Shown one piece after another: positions 48,711 through 58,465 of a stretch of 64,000 nt of DNA (position 1 is its first letter; each line of letters opens with the position of its first letter). Source of the DNA: Zhuqueibacter pondensis (GTDB taxonomy: Bacteria > Zhuqueibacterota > Zhuqueibacteria > Zhuqueibacterales > Zhuqueibacteraceae); contig JAPDQK010000026.1 of assembly GCA_034505955.1 (NCBI GenBank), positions 10,795-74,794 of the forward strand, written 5' to 3'. The position numbers and the translations under genes are program-made. The notes under the pieces were generated by a model that was not told the origin of the DNA, searched no databases, and saw nothing but the letters and a program-made list of their open reading frames with translations.

Positions 48711-49121
48711 TCAGCGGCCTGCGGGTCCAATTCCGGTAACATCCAAACCTTTGGAAAGACCCAGGGAACGGCAAATGTTCGCCGCCGCCAGACTGTACTC
48801 AATCGGAGAATCCCAGTTGGCGCGGATGCGAATGCCGATCGCTCTTCCGGTCTTCTCGGCGTTGGCCGCAATCTCGCTCAAATATTGACTCAATCTCAAA
48901 GAGTCTTCGAGAACGAGCTGACCATCATTGATCGGGTAGGTACCGTTATTCAGAACACAAACCGTGATCACCCGGGTCGAATCATTTTTGAACGGCCCGC
49001 TTTCTGCACTTTTGGGTGGATCAACCGCCATCGTCGAATCCACTTGCGACACCGCGATGAAGGCGAACAACAGAATAAACACCACATCAATCAAACGCAG
49101 GATGATGCCGCTTTTGGACAT
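48711..49121 (-). CDS. ExbD/TolR-like proton-channel subunit
   Basis: The 136-residue protein has the helix RLIDVVFILLFAFIAVSQV with the conserved Asp and a periplasmic domain (VITVCVLNNGTYPINDGQLVLEDSLRLSQYL; AIGIRIRANWDSPIEYSLAAANICRSLGL). It is a paralogue of the protein at 48252. Two ExbD-like genes with one ExbB-like gene is common in gliding and TolQR-type systems, where the two different subunits form heterodimers. It follows the VWA gene at 49137 by 15 bases. Confidence 0.88.
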   Translation of the reverse strand: MSKSGIILRLIDVVFILLFAFIAVSQVDSTMAVDPPKSAESGPFKNDSTRVITVCVLNNGTYPINDGQLVLEDSLRLSQYLSEIAANAEKTGRAIGIRIRANWDSPIEYSLAAANICRSLGLSKGLDVTGIGPAGR

Positions 49122-49136
49122 TCTGTTTCTCCAGAA

Positions 49137-51629
49137 CTATTTCACCACTGTTATTTTTTGCATGCTGCGATAAATTTTACCATTCGGCCCAATTGCCTCC
49201 AGCATGACAAAATAAAGTCCGCTGCCGACGCTGTGGCCGTGCAGGTCTGTGCCATTCCAACGCAGCTCGTGATAACCCATTGTCGCATTGAGTTGCTCGA
49301 AACTTCTGATTTGCTGTCCCGTCATGTTGTAGATGCTGATTTTGACCGCCGCATTTTCCGGCAGGTAGTAACGCCAGGTTATTTGCGCGCTTGCTGCGGT
49401 GCTGGCTGAAACGGGATTCGGATGCGCCGGATAAAATGTGTAAGCGTTTGGCAGCACTTCCTGGGCTGATTCGACATCGGTCCGAACCGTCATCTCGCGA
49501 ATCTGGCCATCGGCAGCAACCAGTGCGACATTTTGAAAGATGAATTCAGACACTTGGGGCAGATGATCAGCTTGCACCAGCAATACAACGAGTTCACCAC
49601 CGGCCTTGGGCATTGGCGCACCTGCCGGCGTCATCACACCCATGGCAAAAGTTCGGCTTTCCGGATTGTCATGGGTCACAACCAGCGGTTGCTCCAGCCA
49701 TGCGGTTCCGGGGTGCGCCGAGAGAATGGCCATCTGCACCGCAGGATAAATCACGCGAAATGTAATCCCGGCCAAATCGGCGCCATTGCTTGAATTGAAC
49801 AACAATTGCAGCCGGTATTGTCCGGTTTGCGCGCCAGGCGCAATCGCCACTTGAATTTCTCCATCGGGCAATTCCCCAGACGCTGATATGACTTTCGGCG
49901 CAGCCGTGGTTGTGGCGACTTTGCCCCAATTCAAGCCTATCGGAATCAGGTCACGTTCGATGATTCCACCACTGCCGTCGGCATCGGCATGGGTGGCAGC
50001 GAGAATGGAGAAGGGGCCGGCGATGTGCGGCATCCAGGCCAGTTGATCTTCCGGACCGGTGCGCATCGGGCCCAGCATATCCCAATACAAGCCGAGCACC
50101 AACACATCGGTCAATTCAACTTTACCATTGTTATTGGTATCCCCCGGCCAAACGATCAAACCGTAGCTGTGAGTCATCAAATTCTCAATTCGCATCACCA
50201 CGGAACATCCTTCCGGCGTGCGTGCCTCGAGATTGGTCAACTCAAAATTCAACTGGGTGTTGGCCGGTATGGTTTGGCTGACGGCAAAGAAAATCTTTGC
50301 CACAACGCCGCGTCCTTTGACCGGCGGCAAACCCGACTTGCGTTTGAAAGAAATTATCAACGTTCCGGGGGTCTGATTGTCAACGGTCATGGTGAATTCC
50401 GCCGGCGCGCCGAAAAGCGGCCCGGCAACGATATTTTGCGCCACCGGTGCTTTGGGTTTGAGATGTTGCGAGCTGTATTTCACCGTGAAGCGCAGTTCGG
50501 AAAGACTGAGCAATTCCTTGCTGCGGCTGGGAATCTCCACTTTCAGTCCGAACGTCCGTCCCGGCATCGGAAGGCTGTCTGCAACGGCAACAAGATTGAC
50601 CGAATGGCCCGGTGCCTGGTAGGTCTTGGTGCCGTAACTGGTCAACCCGCGATATTGGACATCGATCCGCACATTGCGCACAGTGCTGTCCATGGTGCAA
50701 TTGTGCGTGGTATAGGTGATCCTGTACATCAGGTGCAATAATCTGGAAATCTCGCGATAGATGGCTTCCAGCTCACTGGAGGTCGGACTGTAAAAATAAC
50801 GTCCGTGCGTCGAATCCGCCAACTGGCGCAGATTTCGTTCTTCTTTGCTGCCAACATTTGGCCCGAGTCCGATGGTGTAGATCGGCATATTCATGGGCGC
50901 CACTTTGTCGAAGGCATCCTTGAACGTCGCCGAGCTGGAATTGTCCGCACCATCTGTCAGCAGGATAATTGCCCGGCGCCCGGGAATGGGTGCAATCAGG
51001 TTCGCGGCATGAATAACGGCATCGTAAATGGCAGTGCCGCCTCCGGATACCAGCGCGTTGATGGCTTTGATTAATGAACTCTTGTTATTGGACATGGCAT
51101 GGTCGGTGGTGGCAAAATAAGCGAAACTGACGATTGCGGCCTGGTCCTGATTGTTCATGAGCTGCACAAAAGTGGTTGCCGCCTTTTTGACATCGTCCAG
51201 CGGTGTGCCTTCCATGCTGCCACTGCGATCCAGCACGAGCACCACCGAAACCCCATTGGCATCATCGATCAGTTCCTCCACCAGGATGGGTAATTCTCTG
51301 GTGCCGTCTTCGTGCACGATGAAATTATCCTTGGTCAACCCCTCAACGGCACGGCCGGAATCATTCCACACCGAAACATAGGAAACAATTTTGGGAAATG
51401 CGGCAGATTCGATGTGTTGATAATTCAATCGCACGGAAGCGGCCACCGAGGCCGGATCGAACCGATGATCATTTACCGTGGAAATTGACTGCGAGTAAGC
51501 TCGAGTCGACAGGCACAGCAGGGAAATCGTCACGACGCAAACCCAGCCGGCAAAGACCGAATTGACGCTCGCCCATGCCCTGCGAACGCACCGCCCCACG
51601 CTCGTTGTGTTGTTCGTCGAGATCTTCAT
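49137..51629 (-). CDS. Secreted VWA protein with cohesin-like, dockerin-like and T9SS-type domains
   Basis: The 830-residue protein has a signal peptide (VVTISLLCLSTRAYS), a beta-rich start, a VWA domain (about 125-310) with MIDAS DRSGS, LLTDGADNSSS, then a cohesin-like beta domain (about 355-480), two dockerin-type calcium loops (DTNNNGKVELTD near 497, DADGSGGIIERD near 552), a third beta domain and a C-terminal FlgD/T9SS-like domain (KISIYNMTGQQIRSF, YHELRWNGTDLHGHSVGSGLYFVML) ending in KITVVK. The two loops are separated by a short stretch (YWDMLGPMRTGPEDQLAWMP). It is probably exported by T9SS and anchored on the cell surface. It is a paralogue of the next gene upstream, with similar layout and length. 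Confidence 0.88.
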   Translation of the reverse strand: MKISTNNTTSVGRCVRRAWASVNSVFAGWVCVVTISLLCLSTRAYSQSISTVNDHRFDPASVAASVRLNYQHIESAAFPKIVSYVSVWNDSGRAVEGLTKDNFIVHEDGTRELPILVEELIDDANGVSVVLVLDRSGSMEGTPLDDVKKAATTFVQLMNNQDQAAIVSFAYFATTDHAMSNNKSSLIKAINALVSGGGTAIYDAVIHAANLIAPIPGRRAIILLTDGADNSSSATFKDAFDKVAPMNMPIYTIGLGPNVGSKEERNLRQLADSTHGRYFYSPTSSELEAIYREISRLLHLMYRITYTTHNCTMDSTVRNVRIDVQYRGLTSYGTKTYQAPGHSVNLVAVADSLPMPGRTFGLKVEIPSRSKELLSLSELRFTVKYSSQHLKPKAPVAQNIVAGPLFGAPAEFTMTVDNQTPGTLIISFKRKSGLPPVKGRGVVAKIFFAVSQTIPANTQLNFELTNLEARTPEGCSVVMRIENLMTHSYGLIVWPGDTNNNGKVELTDVLVLGLYWDMLGPMRTGPEDQLAWMPHIAGPFSILAATHADADGSGGIIERDLIPIGLNWGKVATTTAAPKVISASGELPDGEIQVAIAPGAQTGQYRLQLLFNSSNGADLAGITFRVIYPAVQMAILSAHPGTAWLEQPLVVTHDNPESRTFAMGVMTPAGAPMPKAGGELVVLLVQADHLPQVSEFIFQNVALVAADGQIREMTVRTDVESAQEVLPNAYTFYPAHPNPVSASTAASAQITWRYYLPENAAVKISIYNMTGQQIRSFEQLNATMGYHELRWNGTDLHGHSVGSGLYFVMLEAIGPNGKIYRSMQKITVVK

Positions 51630-51646
51630 GTTCGTCTTTGGTTAGG

Positions 51647-54163
51647 TTACTTTACCACAGCGATCTTTTGCATGGCGCGATGGGATTTGTTATTCTGCGC
51701 CACCACCTCTAATCCGATAAAATAAAGTCCACTGCCGACAGGATGTCCCTGCGCATCGGTGCCATCCCAGCTTAATGTGTGATAACCCGCCGTCTCTTCT
51801 TTGTGCGTCATGCTGCGGATATGCTGTCCGACAGCATTGTAGATGGCGATTCTGACCTCGGCTTTTTCCGGCAGAAAATAGCGCCAGGTCGTCACGGCAT
51901 TTCCCGCTGAGCGTAATGAGATCGGGTTCGGATATGCCGGATAAACGGTGAAGGTCTCCGGCAAAGTCTGTGGCGCTGCCGTGACAGCAGTTTGTACTTC
52001 GACTTCGCGGATTTTGCCATCTGCCGCAACCAACGCCACATCTTTGAAGGCGAAATCCGACAGCACCGGCAGGCGATCCGATTGCACCAGCAACTTGACC
52101 ACTTTACCTTCCCGACTTTCCATAATCTGGCTGCCCGAGGAAAATCGGGGGATGGGTGCGCCCGCCGGCACCATGATACCCAGCGCAAAAGTCCGCGTTT
52201 CAACTTTATTGTTGGTCACGAACAATGGCGGTGTGGGCCATGCGGAACCTGGTTCCGCGGAAAGAATCCTCGAATGCTCGCGCGGATAACTCACACGCAT
52301 TGTTATTCCCGCCAGCTCGGTTTCACCCGAGGCTTCAAATGACAGTTGCAGGTGATATTGCCCGGATTGTTCGGTCGGAATAATTTCGGCACGCAATGCA
52401 CCTGCTGGCAAGCTCGCTGAAACAGTCGCCGCTTTCGGTGTTGCTGTTGGCGTGGCGGTTTTTCCCCAATTGATTCCGATCGGAATCAAGTCCCGCTCGA
52501 CAATGCCGCCATTACCATCGGCATCCGCGTGGGTGGCCTCGCGCAGGGGGTATCTGCTGGCGACATGCGGCATCCAGGCTATTTGATCTTCCGGACCCGG
52601 TCGCGCCGGGCCGATCATATCCCAGTACAGTCCGAGCACCAAGACGTCGGTCAATTCCACTTTGCCGTTGTGATTGGTGTCACCCGGCCAAACCATCAGG
52701 CCATTGCTGTAAAGCGTCAGAACTTCCGGCCGCGCAACCACTGAACAGCCTGCTGCGTTGCGCAAATCAAGATTCACCAGCTCAAAGCGCAATTGCGTGC
52801 TGTCCGGCATTGCCAAATCAGCCAGGAAGCGAACTTCCGCCACAACGCCGCGGCCTTTGACCGGCTGCAGGCCTGCCTTCCGTTTCAGTTGCAGCGTCAG
52901 TGCCCCGGGCGTGTCGCTGGCCGTGAGGGTGTATTCTCCTGTGGCACCGAATAATGAACCGCCAACAACATTTCTTGCCACGGGCGTTTTCACTTTCAGA
53001 TAGCGGGAGTCATAATTCAACACCAATTTCAGCTCTGAAAGACTCAGCAGCTCGTTGCTGGTGGCCGGTATTTCTATTTTAACCCGAAACGTTCGGCCTG
53101 GCATCGGCACACTATCGGTCACCGCGGCCAGGGTGACGAAATGATTCGGCGCTTGATACTTGTTGGTACCGAAGGCAGTCATGCCTTTGTATTGAACATC
53201 GATTCGCACATTGCGCAGCGTGCCATCCATGGTGCAATTGTGCGTGGTGTAGGTGATGCGATAATTGCTGCGGTATAACATGAGCGCAATGGCTCTGTAG
53301 ATTTCTTCAAGTTGTTGGGAGGTGGGACTGTTGTAATATAACCCACCGCTGGTATCGGCTATGGCGCGAAGCGCGATTTCTTCGGATTTTCCCGGCTTCA
53401 GACCAAGCCCAATCGCATAAACCGGAACCGCTTGATTGCTGAGTTTTTGCAACAGCGCGGGCAATGTTATCGTGCTCGAATTGTCGCGGCCATCCGTCAA
53501 CAACACAATGGCCCGACGACCAGTGGCCGTGAGGGCGAGATCGTAAGCCTGCGAGGTGGCGTCATAAACTGCCGTGCCACTGCCCAATTGCAAGGCATTG
53601 ATGGTGTTGATGACCAAGTTTTTGTCTTGAGTGAAGCCGAGATCTTGCCTTACTTTTTTGTCGAATGAAATCAAAGCAATCCGATCCGGAGCATTGGCAA
53701 GGCTCACGAAAGTCGTGGCGGCTTTCTTGGCATCGCCAATTTCTTCCTCCATGCTGCTGCTGATGTCCATCACCATCACGATGGAAAGCTGGCCGGTGTT
53801 GCTGTCCAACTCTTCGACGGTAATGGGCAATTCGCGCACGCCATCTTCATGCACGATAAAATTGTCCTTGGTCAATCCGCTGACCTTGATGCCCGAATCA
53901 TTCTGGACCGTGACATAAGAGATGATTGTGGGAAACGCCCCCGCTTGGACCCGATCGTAAGTGAACTTTATCGTTGCGGTGGTAGTGTGCACGTTGTCTG
54001 ACGTGATGCCGGCATTTGCGCTCGTCTCCCAAAACGGAAACACGACAATCAGCAGAAGAAGCACCCCAAGCAATGCCCCACCGGACAAAATCAAACTGCC
54101 CTTGCGTGAAAGGATGCGGCCTGTTTTCCAACTCCTCACCGTGTTTGTAAATGATGTTTTCAT
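51647..54163 (-). CDS. Secreted VWA protein with cohesin-like, dockerin-like and T9SS-type domains (paralogue)
   Basis: From the ATG at 54163 (a TTG at 54169 would add two residues) the protein has 838 residues with an N-terminal membrane-spanning or signal segment (GALLGVLLLLIVVFPF). The VWA MIDAS reads DISSSMEE, with LLTDGRDNSS. A cohesin-like domain, dockerin-type loops (DTNHNGKVELTD; DADGNGGIVERD), a further beta domain and a C-terminal FlgD/T9SS-like domain (RIAIYNAVGQHIRSM, GTDAQGHPVGSGLYFIGLEVV, ending KIAVVK) match the neighbour. The order of domains and the spacing are kept, so the two arose by tandem duplication. Confidence 0.88.
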   Translation of the reverse strand: MKTSFTNTVRSWKTGRILSRKGSLILSGGALLGVLLLLIVVFPFWETSANAGITSDNVHTTTATIKFTYDRVQAGAFPTIISYVTVQNDSGIKVSGLTKDNFIVHEDGVRELPITVEELDSNTGQLSIVMVMDISSSMEEEIGDAKKAATTFVSLANAPDRIALISFDKKVRQDLGFTQDKNLVINTINALQLGSGTAVYDATSQAYDLALTATGRRAIVLLTDGRDNSSTITLPALLQKLSNQAVPVYAIGLGLKPGKSEEIALRAIADTSGGLYYNSPTSQQLEEIYRAIALMLYRSNYRITYTTHNCTMDGTLRNVRIDVQYKGMTAFGTNKYQAPNHFVTLAAVTDSVPMPGRTFRVKIEIPATSNELLSLSELKLVLNYDSRYLKVKTPVARNVVGGSLFGATGEYTLTASDTPGALTLQLKRKAGLQPVKGRGVVAEVRFLADLAMPDSTQLRFELVNLDLRNAAGCSVVARPEVLTLYSNGLMVWPGDTNHNGKVELTDVLVLGLYWDMIGPARPGPEDQIAWMPHVASRYPLREATHADADGNGGIVERDLIPIGINWGKTATPTATPKAATVSASLPAGALRAEIIPTEQSGQYHLQLSFEASGETELAGITMRVSYPREHSRILSAEPGSAWPTPPLFVTNNKVETRTFALGIMVPAGAPIPRFSSGSQIMESREGKVVKLLVQSDRLPVLSDFAFKDVALVAADGKIREVEVQTAVTAAPQTLPETFTVYPAYPNPISLRSAGNAVTTWRYFLPEKAEVRIAIYNAVGQHIRSMTHKEETAGYHTLSWDGTDAQGHPVGSGLYFIGLEVVAQNNKSHRAMQKIAVVK

Positions 54164-54207
54164 ACACAAACCTCATGATCTTGAATCCAGAACCGTTATT
54201 GCAACCG

Positions 54208-55119
54208 CTATCGCACCAATGCAATGACACCACGTTTCACCAGTTGCTTGCGGTCACTGATGGTGTAGAGATAAGCACCGGGAGCCACGGGCCGGTGTTG
54301 TTCATCGCGACCGTCCCACAAATTCGCGCCGCCGGTCAGCACCCGGATCGAACGGCCGGCACGATCCATGATGCGAATTACCCAATCCTTTGGGATGCCG
54401 CCCTCGCGCTTGAATTCGACCTCATCGTTGGAGCCGTCACCATTCGGCGTGAACGGATTGGGAATTACTTCAATTGCCAACTCCTCCACGACCAGGCAAA
54501 CCGAGGGACCGGCTGCCAATGCAATTGCTCTCCCGGAGGAATCATTTGCCGCGATATTTGCCAACCAGAAGCAAATTTCCGTGCCGGGTGGTGTGTCGGC
54601 AGTAATTTCCAAAGACAGCGAAAAAAGTTCCCCAAATCCGGATTGTCCTGGAGCACCGCGTTTCCGGCTGATGGCCAAATAGAACACGGAATTGGCTGCC
54701 TCGTGGCGAATAAAATCGTATGTGTTAGGCTGCAAAAATGGCCCGGACTGGATTTGTACCGGGGCGACCGGCCGAACATAACGCGAGGGCGTGTGATGCA
54801 ACTCGAAGGCGACGCCGAACAATTCCGAGACTGGTGCAGCGGCGGATCCGACGACAAAAGCAAGCTTGAAACGTGTGCCCGCCAGCATTTTGTTCGGTGT
54901 GAGTTGTATCGTCAGCGGTACTCCTGCCAGGGCTTCATTTGCAATCATGTTTTCATTGCAGCCGATTTCGCGCGCTGGGGGAAAACCCCGTGCCATGTTC
55001 GCAGCCAAGCCGAGCAGGAGGAAAATCATTGTTGCCATGCTCTGGCTGCGCGATCGGTTGAAATACTGGCGATGATTGATCGCCACCCCCTCGGCACAAA
55101 AGTCGATGATGTTTTTCAT
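54208..55119 (-). CDS. Secreted protein with cohesin-like and gliding-motility-type C-terminal domain
   Basis: The 303-residue protein has a possible signal (MATMIFLLLGLAANMARG, from residue 28; the true start may be there), a cohesin-like beta domain (LAGVPLTIQLTPNKMLAGTRFKLAFVV, GVAFELHHTPSRYVRP, LSLEITADTPPGT) and a C-terminal domain with NPFTPNGDGSNDEVEF, WVIRIMDRAGRSIRVL and WDGRDEQHRPVAPGAYLYTIS. The NPFTPNGDG...N motif and this last pattern are hallmarks of gliding-motility-associated (CHU_C/FlgD-like) C-terminal domains. It lies between the Exb channel gene and the VWA genes, so all may be parts of one surface machine. Confidence 0.85.
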   Translation of the reverse strand: MKNIIDFCAEGVAINHRQYFNRSRSQSMATMIFLLLGLAANMARGFPPAREIGCNENMIANEALAGVPLTIQLTPNKMLAGTRFKLAFVVGSAAAPVSELFGVAFELHHTPSRYVRPVAPVQIQSGPFLQPNTYDFIRHEAANSVFYLAISRKRGAPGQSGFGELFSLSLEITADTPPGTEICFWLANIAANDSSGRAIALAAGPSVCLVVEELAIEVIPNPFTPNGDGSNDEVEFKREGGIPKDWVIRIMDRAGRSIRVLTGGANLWDGRDEQHRPVAPGAYLYTISDRKQLVKRGVIALVR

Positions 55120-55172
55120 AATTTTTGATCAATGTAATTTTGGGATGCCGTTCGCGTCATCCGTGGTTCTCA

Positions 55173-56117
55173 TCACACCCATTCGTCGACTTCTTCCTCA
55201 TCCACGACCACCGGTTCGGGCGTTCTCTCGAAGCGGGATTTCTCCACAGGACGGGTCTTGCGCAGAGGTTCTGCCCGCGGCGGCGTCCGCTCGAGCGGGG
55301 TTGATGATGATCTGTGCTGCAGTTGCAGCAACGCCTGCCGCAACTCTTCTGCCCGCTCGCCGATGAGCTTGAGCTGGCGATTGAACAGGGAGTGGATCGT
55401 AACGAGTCCGAGGTTGAGGATCAAGCTGATGACCAGTCCGACTAATGTGGTAATCAGGGCCACGCTCATGCCTCGCAAGATCGTCGGGCTGTCCATCTTG
55501 CCGCCATAGAACACAATGAAAATTCCCCAGACGGTTCCCAACAAGCCCAGTGCGCCTGCGGTGTCTGACAAGAAGACGATAATGCGGTTATGCGCATCGA
55601 GGGTGTCTTTTTCCCCTTGCATGAAATTGCTGATGTCTTCCTGCAAATGGTCGGCCTTGCGGGTCTTGTTGAAAGTCGCAATCATTTGTTGGAAAAGTTG
55701 CGACGCCCGATTGGGTTGGCTGACATTGAGCATCTTCACGAATTGTGACAAACCGGCAAATTCGACCGGTTGCGCCAAAAGTGATTGTGCGCGCAGTTTC
55801 AAACGATATTCCATCAGGAAACGATGGATGACCAAAGCCACTCCGACGGTAGTCAGGATAATGAACGGCCAGGTGAATTCTTCGCACATCCACAGAATAT
55901 CCCACGCGCTCAGCTTGTCGAGTGGCGAGCCTTCGGCTGGTGCCGGGACCGCGCTGGTGGTATGGTTTGATTTTGCCAGCGCCGGTTGCTGTGGCTTTGA
56001 CGGGCCGGCCAAAGCGGTAATGACGAAAATGTTTTGCAAAACAGTCATCATAATCAAAACTGCAAAAAGCCATTTGCGGAGTCTGCAAGATTCTTTCCGA
56101 TTCTTCATGATGCGCAT
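55173..56117 (-). CDS. ExbB/TolQ/MotA-like proton-channel protein
   Basis: The ATG at 56117 has a good RBS (AAGGAGAAGTGTAAA), giving 314 residues. A signal-like first helix (WLFAVLIMMTVLQNIFVITALA) is followed by a linker, the second helix (WPFIILTTVGVALVIHRF), a cytosolic helical part (LNVSQPNRASQLFQQMI) and the MotA/TolQ core: RIIVFLSDTAGALGLLGTVWGIFIVFYGG and GMSVALITTLVGLVISLILNLG. The C-terminal extension (LERTPPRAEPLRKTRPVEKSRF) is charged and ends in DEEEVDEWV. It is probably the proton-conducting stator of the system, with the two ExbD-like proteins. Confidence 0.9.
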   Translation of the reverse strand: MRIMKNRKESCRLRKWLFAVLIMMTVLQNIFVITALAGPSKPQQPALAKSNHTTSAVPAPAEGSPLDKLSAWDILWMCEEFTWPFIILTTVGVALVIHRFLMEYRLKLRAQSLLAQPVEFAGLSQFVKMLNVSQPNRASQLFQQMIATFNKTRKADHLQEDISNFMQGEKDTLDAHNRIIVFLSDTAGALGLLGTVWGIFIVFYGGKMDSPTILRGMSVALITTLVGLVISLILNLGLVTIHSLFNRQLKLIGERAEELRQALLQLQHRSSSTPLERTPPRAEPLRKTRPVEKSRFERTPEPVVVDEEEVDEWV

Positions 56118-56240
56118 TTTACACTTCTCCTTGAAAGTTGCGATACATTCGATGAAAATGCTCTGCCGCCACAGACCGAGGACCACCTCCTCAGGAAGAG
56201 CGGTCTAACCCGCACGACCACCAATCTACGCCACCAGGCC

Positions 56241-57983
56241 TCAACGTTGCACCACATTGTGCTGATTCGATGCCTGCTTTTCAGGATTGTCATTGGTGCT
56301 GGCAATCGAGCTGGGTCGGGGTTTCCCGTAAAACTTCAGGTTTATCGTGCGCCGCGTTTGATACACCGCGAGACTGATTGGTGCAGCAGTTTTGAGTTTG
56401 CCGCTTTTCGTGTGAATTCGAAGAGTGCACTGATAAACGCCGGGAGAAACTACTGCCCCCTTGGCATTGCGCCAGTCCCATTCCAACGCGCCGGGCAAAT
56501 TGCCCTTGCCCGAGAAGCTTCTCACGGTGCGGCCGGCAGCGTCGGTTATCGTAAAAAGCCATTTCTGGGTGCGGCGGGTCCGACCGGGAACTTTCAAATC
56601 AAAAACCACGCGCTCGCTGGAGAACTTCGGCTCTTTGCGAACAATGGTTTTATAACCCGGCTTGAAGTCTTCCAGCGCCAATCTCCCTGCCGGATGAAAA
56701 TTATCCAGAGTAATTTGGTCTTCCGAAAGATGCAGGCGCTCCGTCAGAAATTGTTTCAACGCGGCAGCGTCACGACGGTCCTCGGTTTTTGTCCGCAGAG
56801 CAATCGCGCTCCCGGGATTTTCGCGCAAGAATTTTTCCATCTCCGCGCCGAGCTCACGATAGCGATTGATCGTGCCGCCGGCAGATTCGCCTTCTCCCAG
56901 CTTGCCGGCAGTGATAATGATACTGCCTCTTGGGGAAGTGGCCATCGGCACGAGATAGTCCGGGGTCAAGTCCGAAAGACTCGCCAGTGCTTCCGGTGTC
57001 AATTTCGGGGTGGTGCTGCGCGTGATCGTTTCGATGAGAATGTTCAACGCATTGGTCGAGCTGAATAATACCGGTTCACCGATCTCCGGCTCGCGGCCAA
57101 AGATGTAGCTGTAAGTCATCTGATGTGATCCACTCGAGGCCACACGTGTGCCTTCGGTGGCAAAATCATAGGCGTAGTTGAGCTTGCTGTTTTTATCGAG
57201 ATGGAATTCCGCCTCGACCTTGATCGGCAAAGTGCTTTCATAACCCAGGCGCAGCGTTCCCAGCTTGGGCTTGACCGCCGCCAGGGCAAAGCCCGTGTTC
57301 CATCTCGCGCCGTCATGGTGCAAGAGGAGGCTGGGCACCAGTGATCCTGCACGATAACTCACCGCACCGGAAATTTCTCGCGGCAGCAAAAATTTCCCGG
57401 CCCGGGCCACATTCGCGCGGTTTAAATGATTCACCGCCATCCCGACCGTGACTTTGTCGGGATTCCAATATAATCCGGCGCCGGCGTTCAACTTATACTG
57501 GTCAAGCAATTCCGATCGCAGCAGCGGATCTTGGGAATCCACGAGGTGAAATTTGCTGCGATCGAGCGAACGCTGCTCGAGACCGAATTTTATGCCGATG
57601 GCGAATCGATCATAAACTTCCTTGCTGACGAGTGCGGAAACCGCAATTTCGGAATAAACGGAAGCATAAAATTGACGAATATCAAAACCGAATCCGACTT
57701 GATGAGGCAGCAAAAACGGGAAGCTGATATTAAAACCGTTCTCACGGAGACCGAGCAGTTGATGTTCCACAAAACCCCAGTGCAGAATCTTCAGACCCAG
57801 GGCCAATTGGCTGTTTTGAAATGGAATCACTGCAGGATTCAACTCGCTGATCCACGGGTGAGTCACATCGGTTGGGTTTGCCAGAAATTGACTTTGTGCC
57901 GCCGCTTCCCGAACCAAGGCGAATTCCCAAAAATTTAGAAAAACCAGAACGCCAAGCCACCGACTCCGAAGTTGTCCAATCAT
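56241..57983 (-). CDS. PorP-like outer-membrane barrel protein with OmpA-like and FlgD-like parts
   Basis: From the ATG at 57983 the protein has 580 residues with a signal peptide (GVLVFLNFWEFALVREAAAQ). Residues about 30-330 are beta-barrel-like with a PorP/SprF start (ANPTDVTHPWISELNPAVIPF, LALGLKILHWGF). About 370-460 resembles an OmpA-like peptidoglycan-binding domain (GTINRYRELGAEMEKFLREN, RRDAAALKQFLTERL), and the end (about 475-565) resembles a FlgD Ig-like unit (WLFTITDAAGRTVRSF, WDWRNAKGAVVSPGVYQCTL). PorP proteins accompany T9SS and gliding machines in FCB bacteria. It lies 123 bases upstream of the ExbB-like gene on the same strand. Confidence 0.75.
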   Translation of the reverse strand: MIGQLRSRWLGVLVFLNFWEFALVREAAAQSQFLANPTDVTHPWISELNPAVIPFQNSQLALGLKILHWGFVEHQLLGLRENGFNISFPFLLPHQVGFGFDIRQFYASVYSEIAVSALVSKEVYDRFAIGIKFGLEQRSLDRSKFHLVDSQDPLLRSELLDQYKLNAGAGLYWNPDKVTVGMAVNHLNRANVARAGKFLLPREISGAVSYRAGSLVPSLLLHHDGARWNTGFALAAVKPKLGTLRLGYESTLPIKVEAEFHLDKNSKLNYAYDFATEGTRVASSGSHQMTYSYIFGREPEIGEPVLFSSTNALNILIETITRSTTPKLTPEALASLSDLTPDYLVPMATSPRGSIIITAGKLGEGESAGGTINRYRELGAEMEKFLRENPGSAIALRTKTEDRRDAAALKQFLTERLHLSEDQITLDNFHPAGRLALEDFKPGYKTIVRKEPKFSSERVVFDLKVPGRTRRTQKWLFTITDAAGRTVRSFSGKGNLPGALEWDWRNAKGAVVSPGVYQCTLRIHTKSGKLKTAAPISLAVYQTRRTINLKFYGKPRPSSIASTNDNPEKQASNQHNVVQR

Positions 57984-58465
57984 CGCTGTCCTGAGGTAGA
58001 GCAAGTTGATCAAAGATTACAATTATTTGGAAATCTGCTGGCTCCCCTGGATCACATGCCAGGATGGTTGTGAGATACGTGCTGAGGCTTTAGCAAAAGC
58101 AATACCGAAACCTTGCAGCACAGCGCCGAATTTTTTCAGAGAAGAGCCAAAAAACGATGCGCGCGTCATACGTTCAACTTTGACAGAGAGTTATAGCTCC
58201 ACATTCGAATGGGAAACGGACAGGCAAAGTGGCATTCCATTTATTGAGAGTAACATTTTGGAACAAATCGGTGGACTGGCGGATTGTCTTTCCTACCGAA
58301 ATGAAACTCAGATTACAAATATGAAGGATGAAGTGGAGGGACCCGAATGAAATTTGGTTGTATTTTTGACCTTTTTGCGTTATCTTTGCATGTATACTTT
58401 ATCGAAGACAAACAACTTTCAGTCATCAGGGTTGTCTGATCATTTTGCAACGGAGGCATCTGCTC
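57984..58465. other. Divergent intergenic region
   Basis: These 482 bases separate the leftward PorP-like gene from the rightward transglutaminase-like gene. An open frame at 58006-58350 lacks RBS and domain character and is not called. A TTGACC near 58365 and TATACTTT near 58393 resemble a promoter, but the 21-base spacing is too long for sigma-70, so I only note it. Confidence 0.45.

Noticed and set aside
58006..58350. 114-codon open frame upstream of the transglutaminase-like gene
   Set aside because: No RBS, no domain, mixed composition; better explained as promoter and leader sequence.
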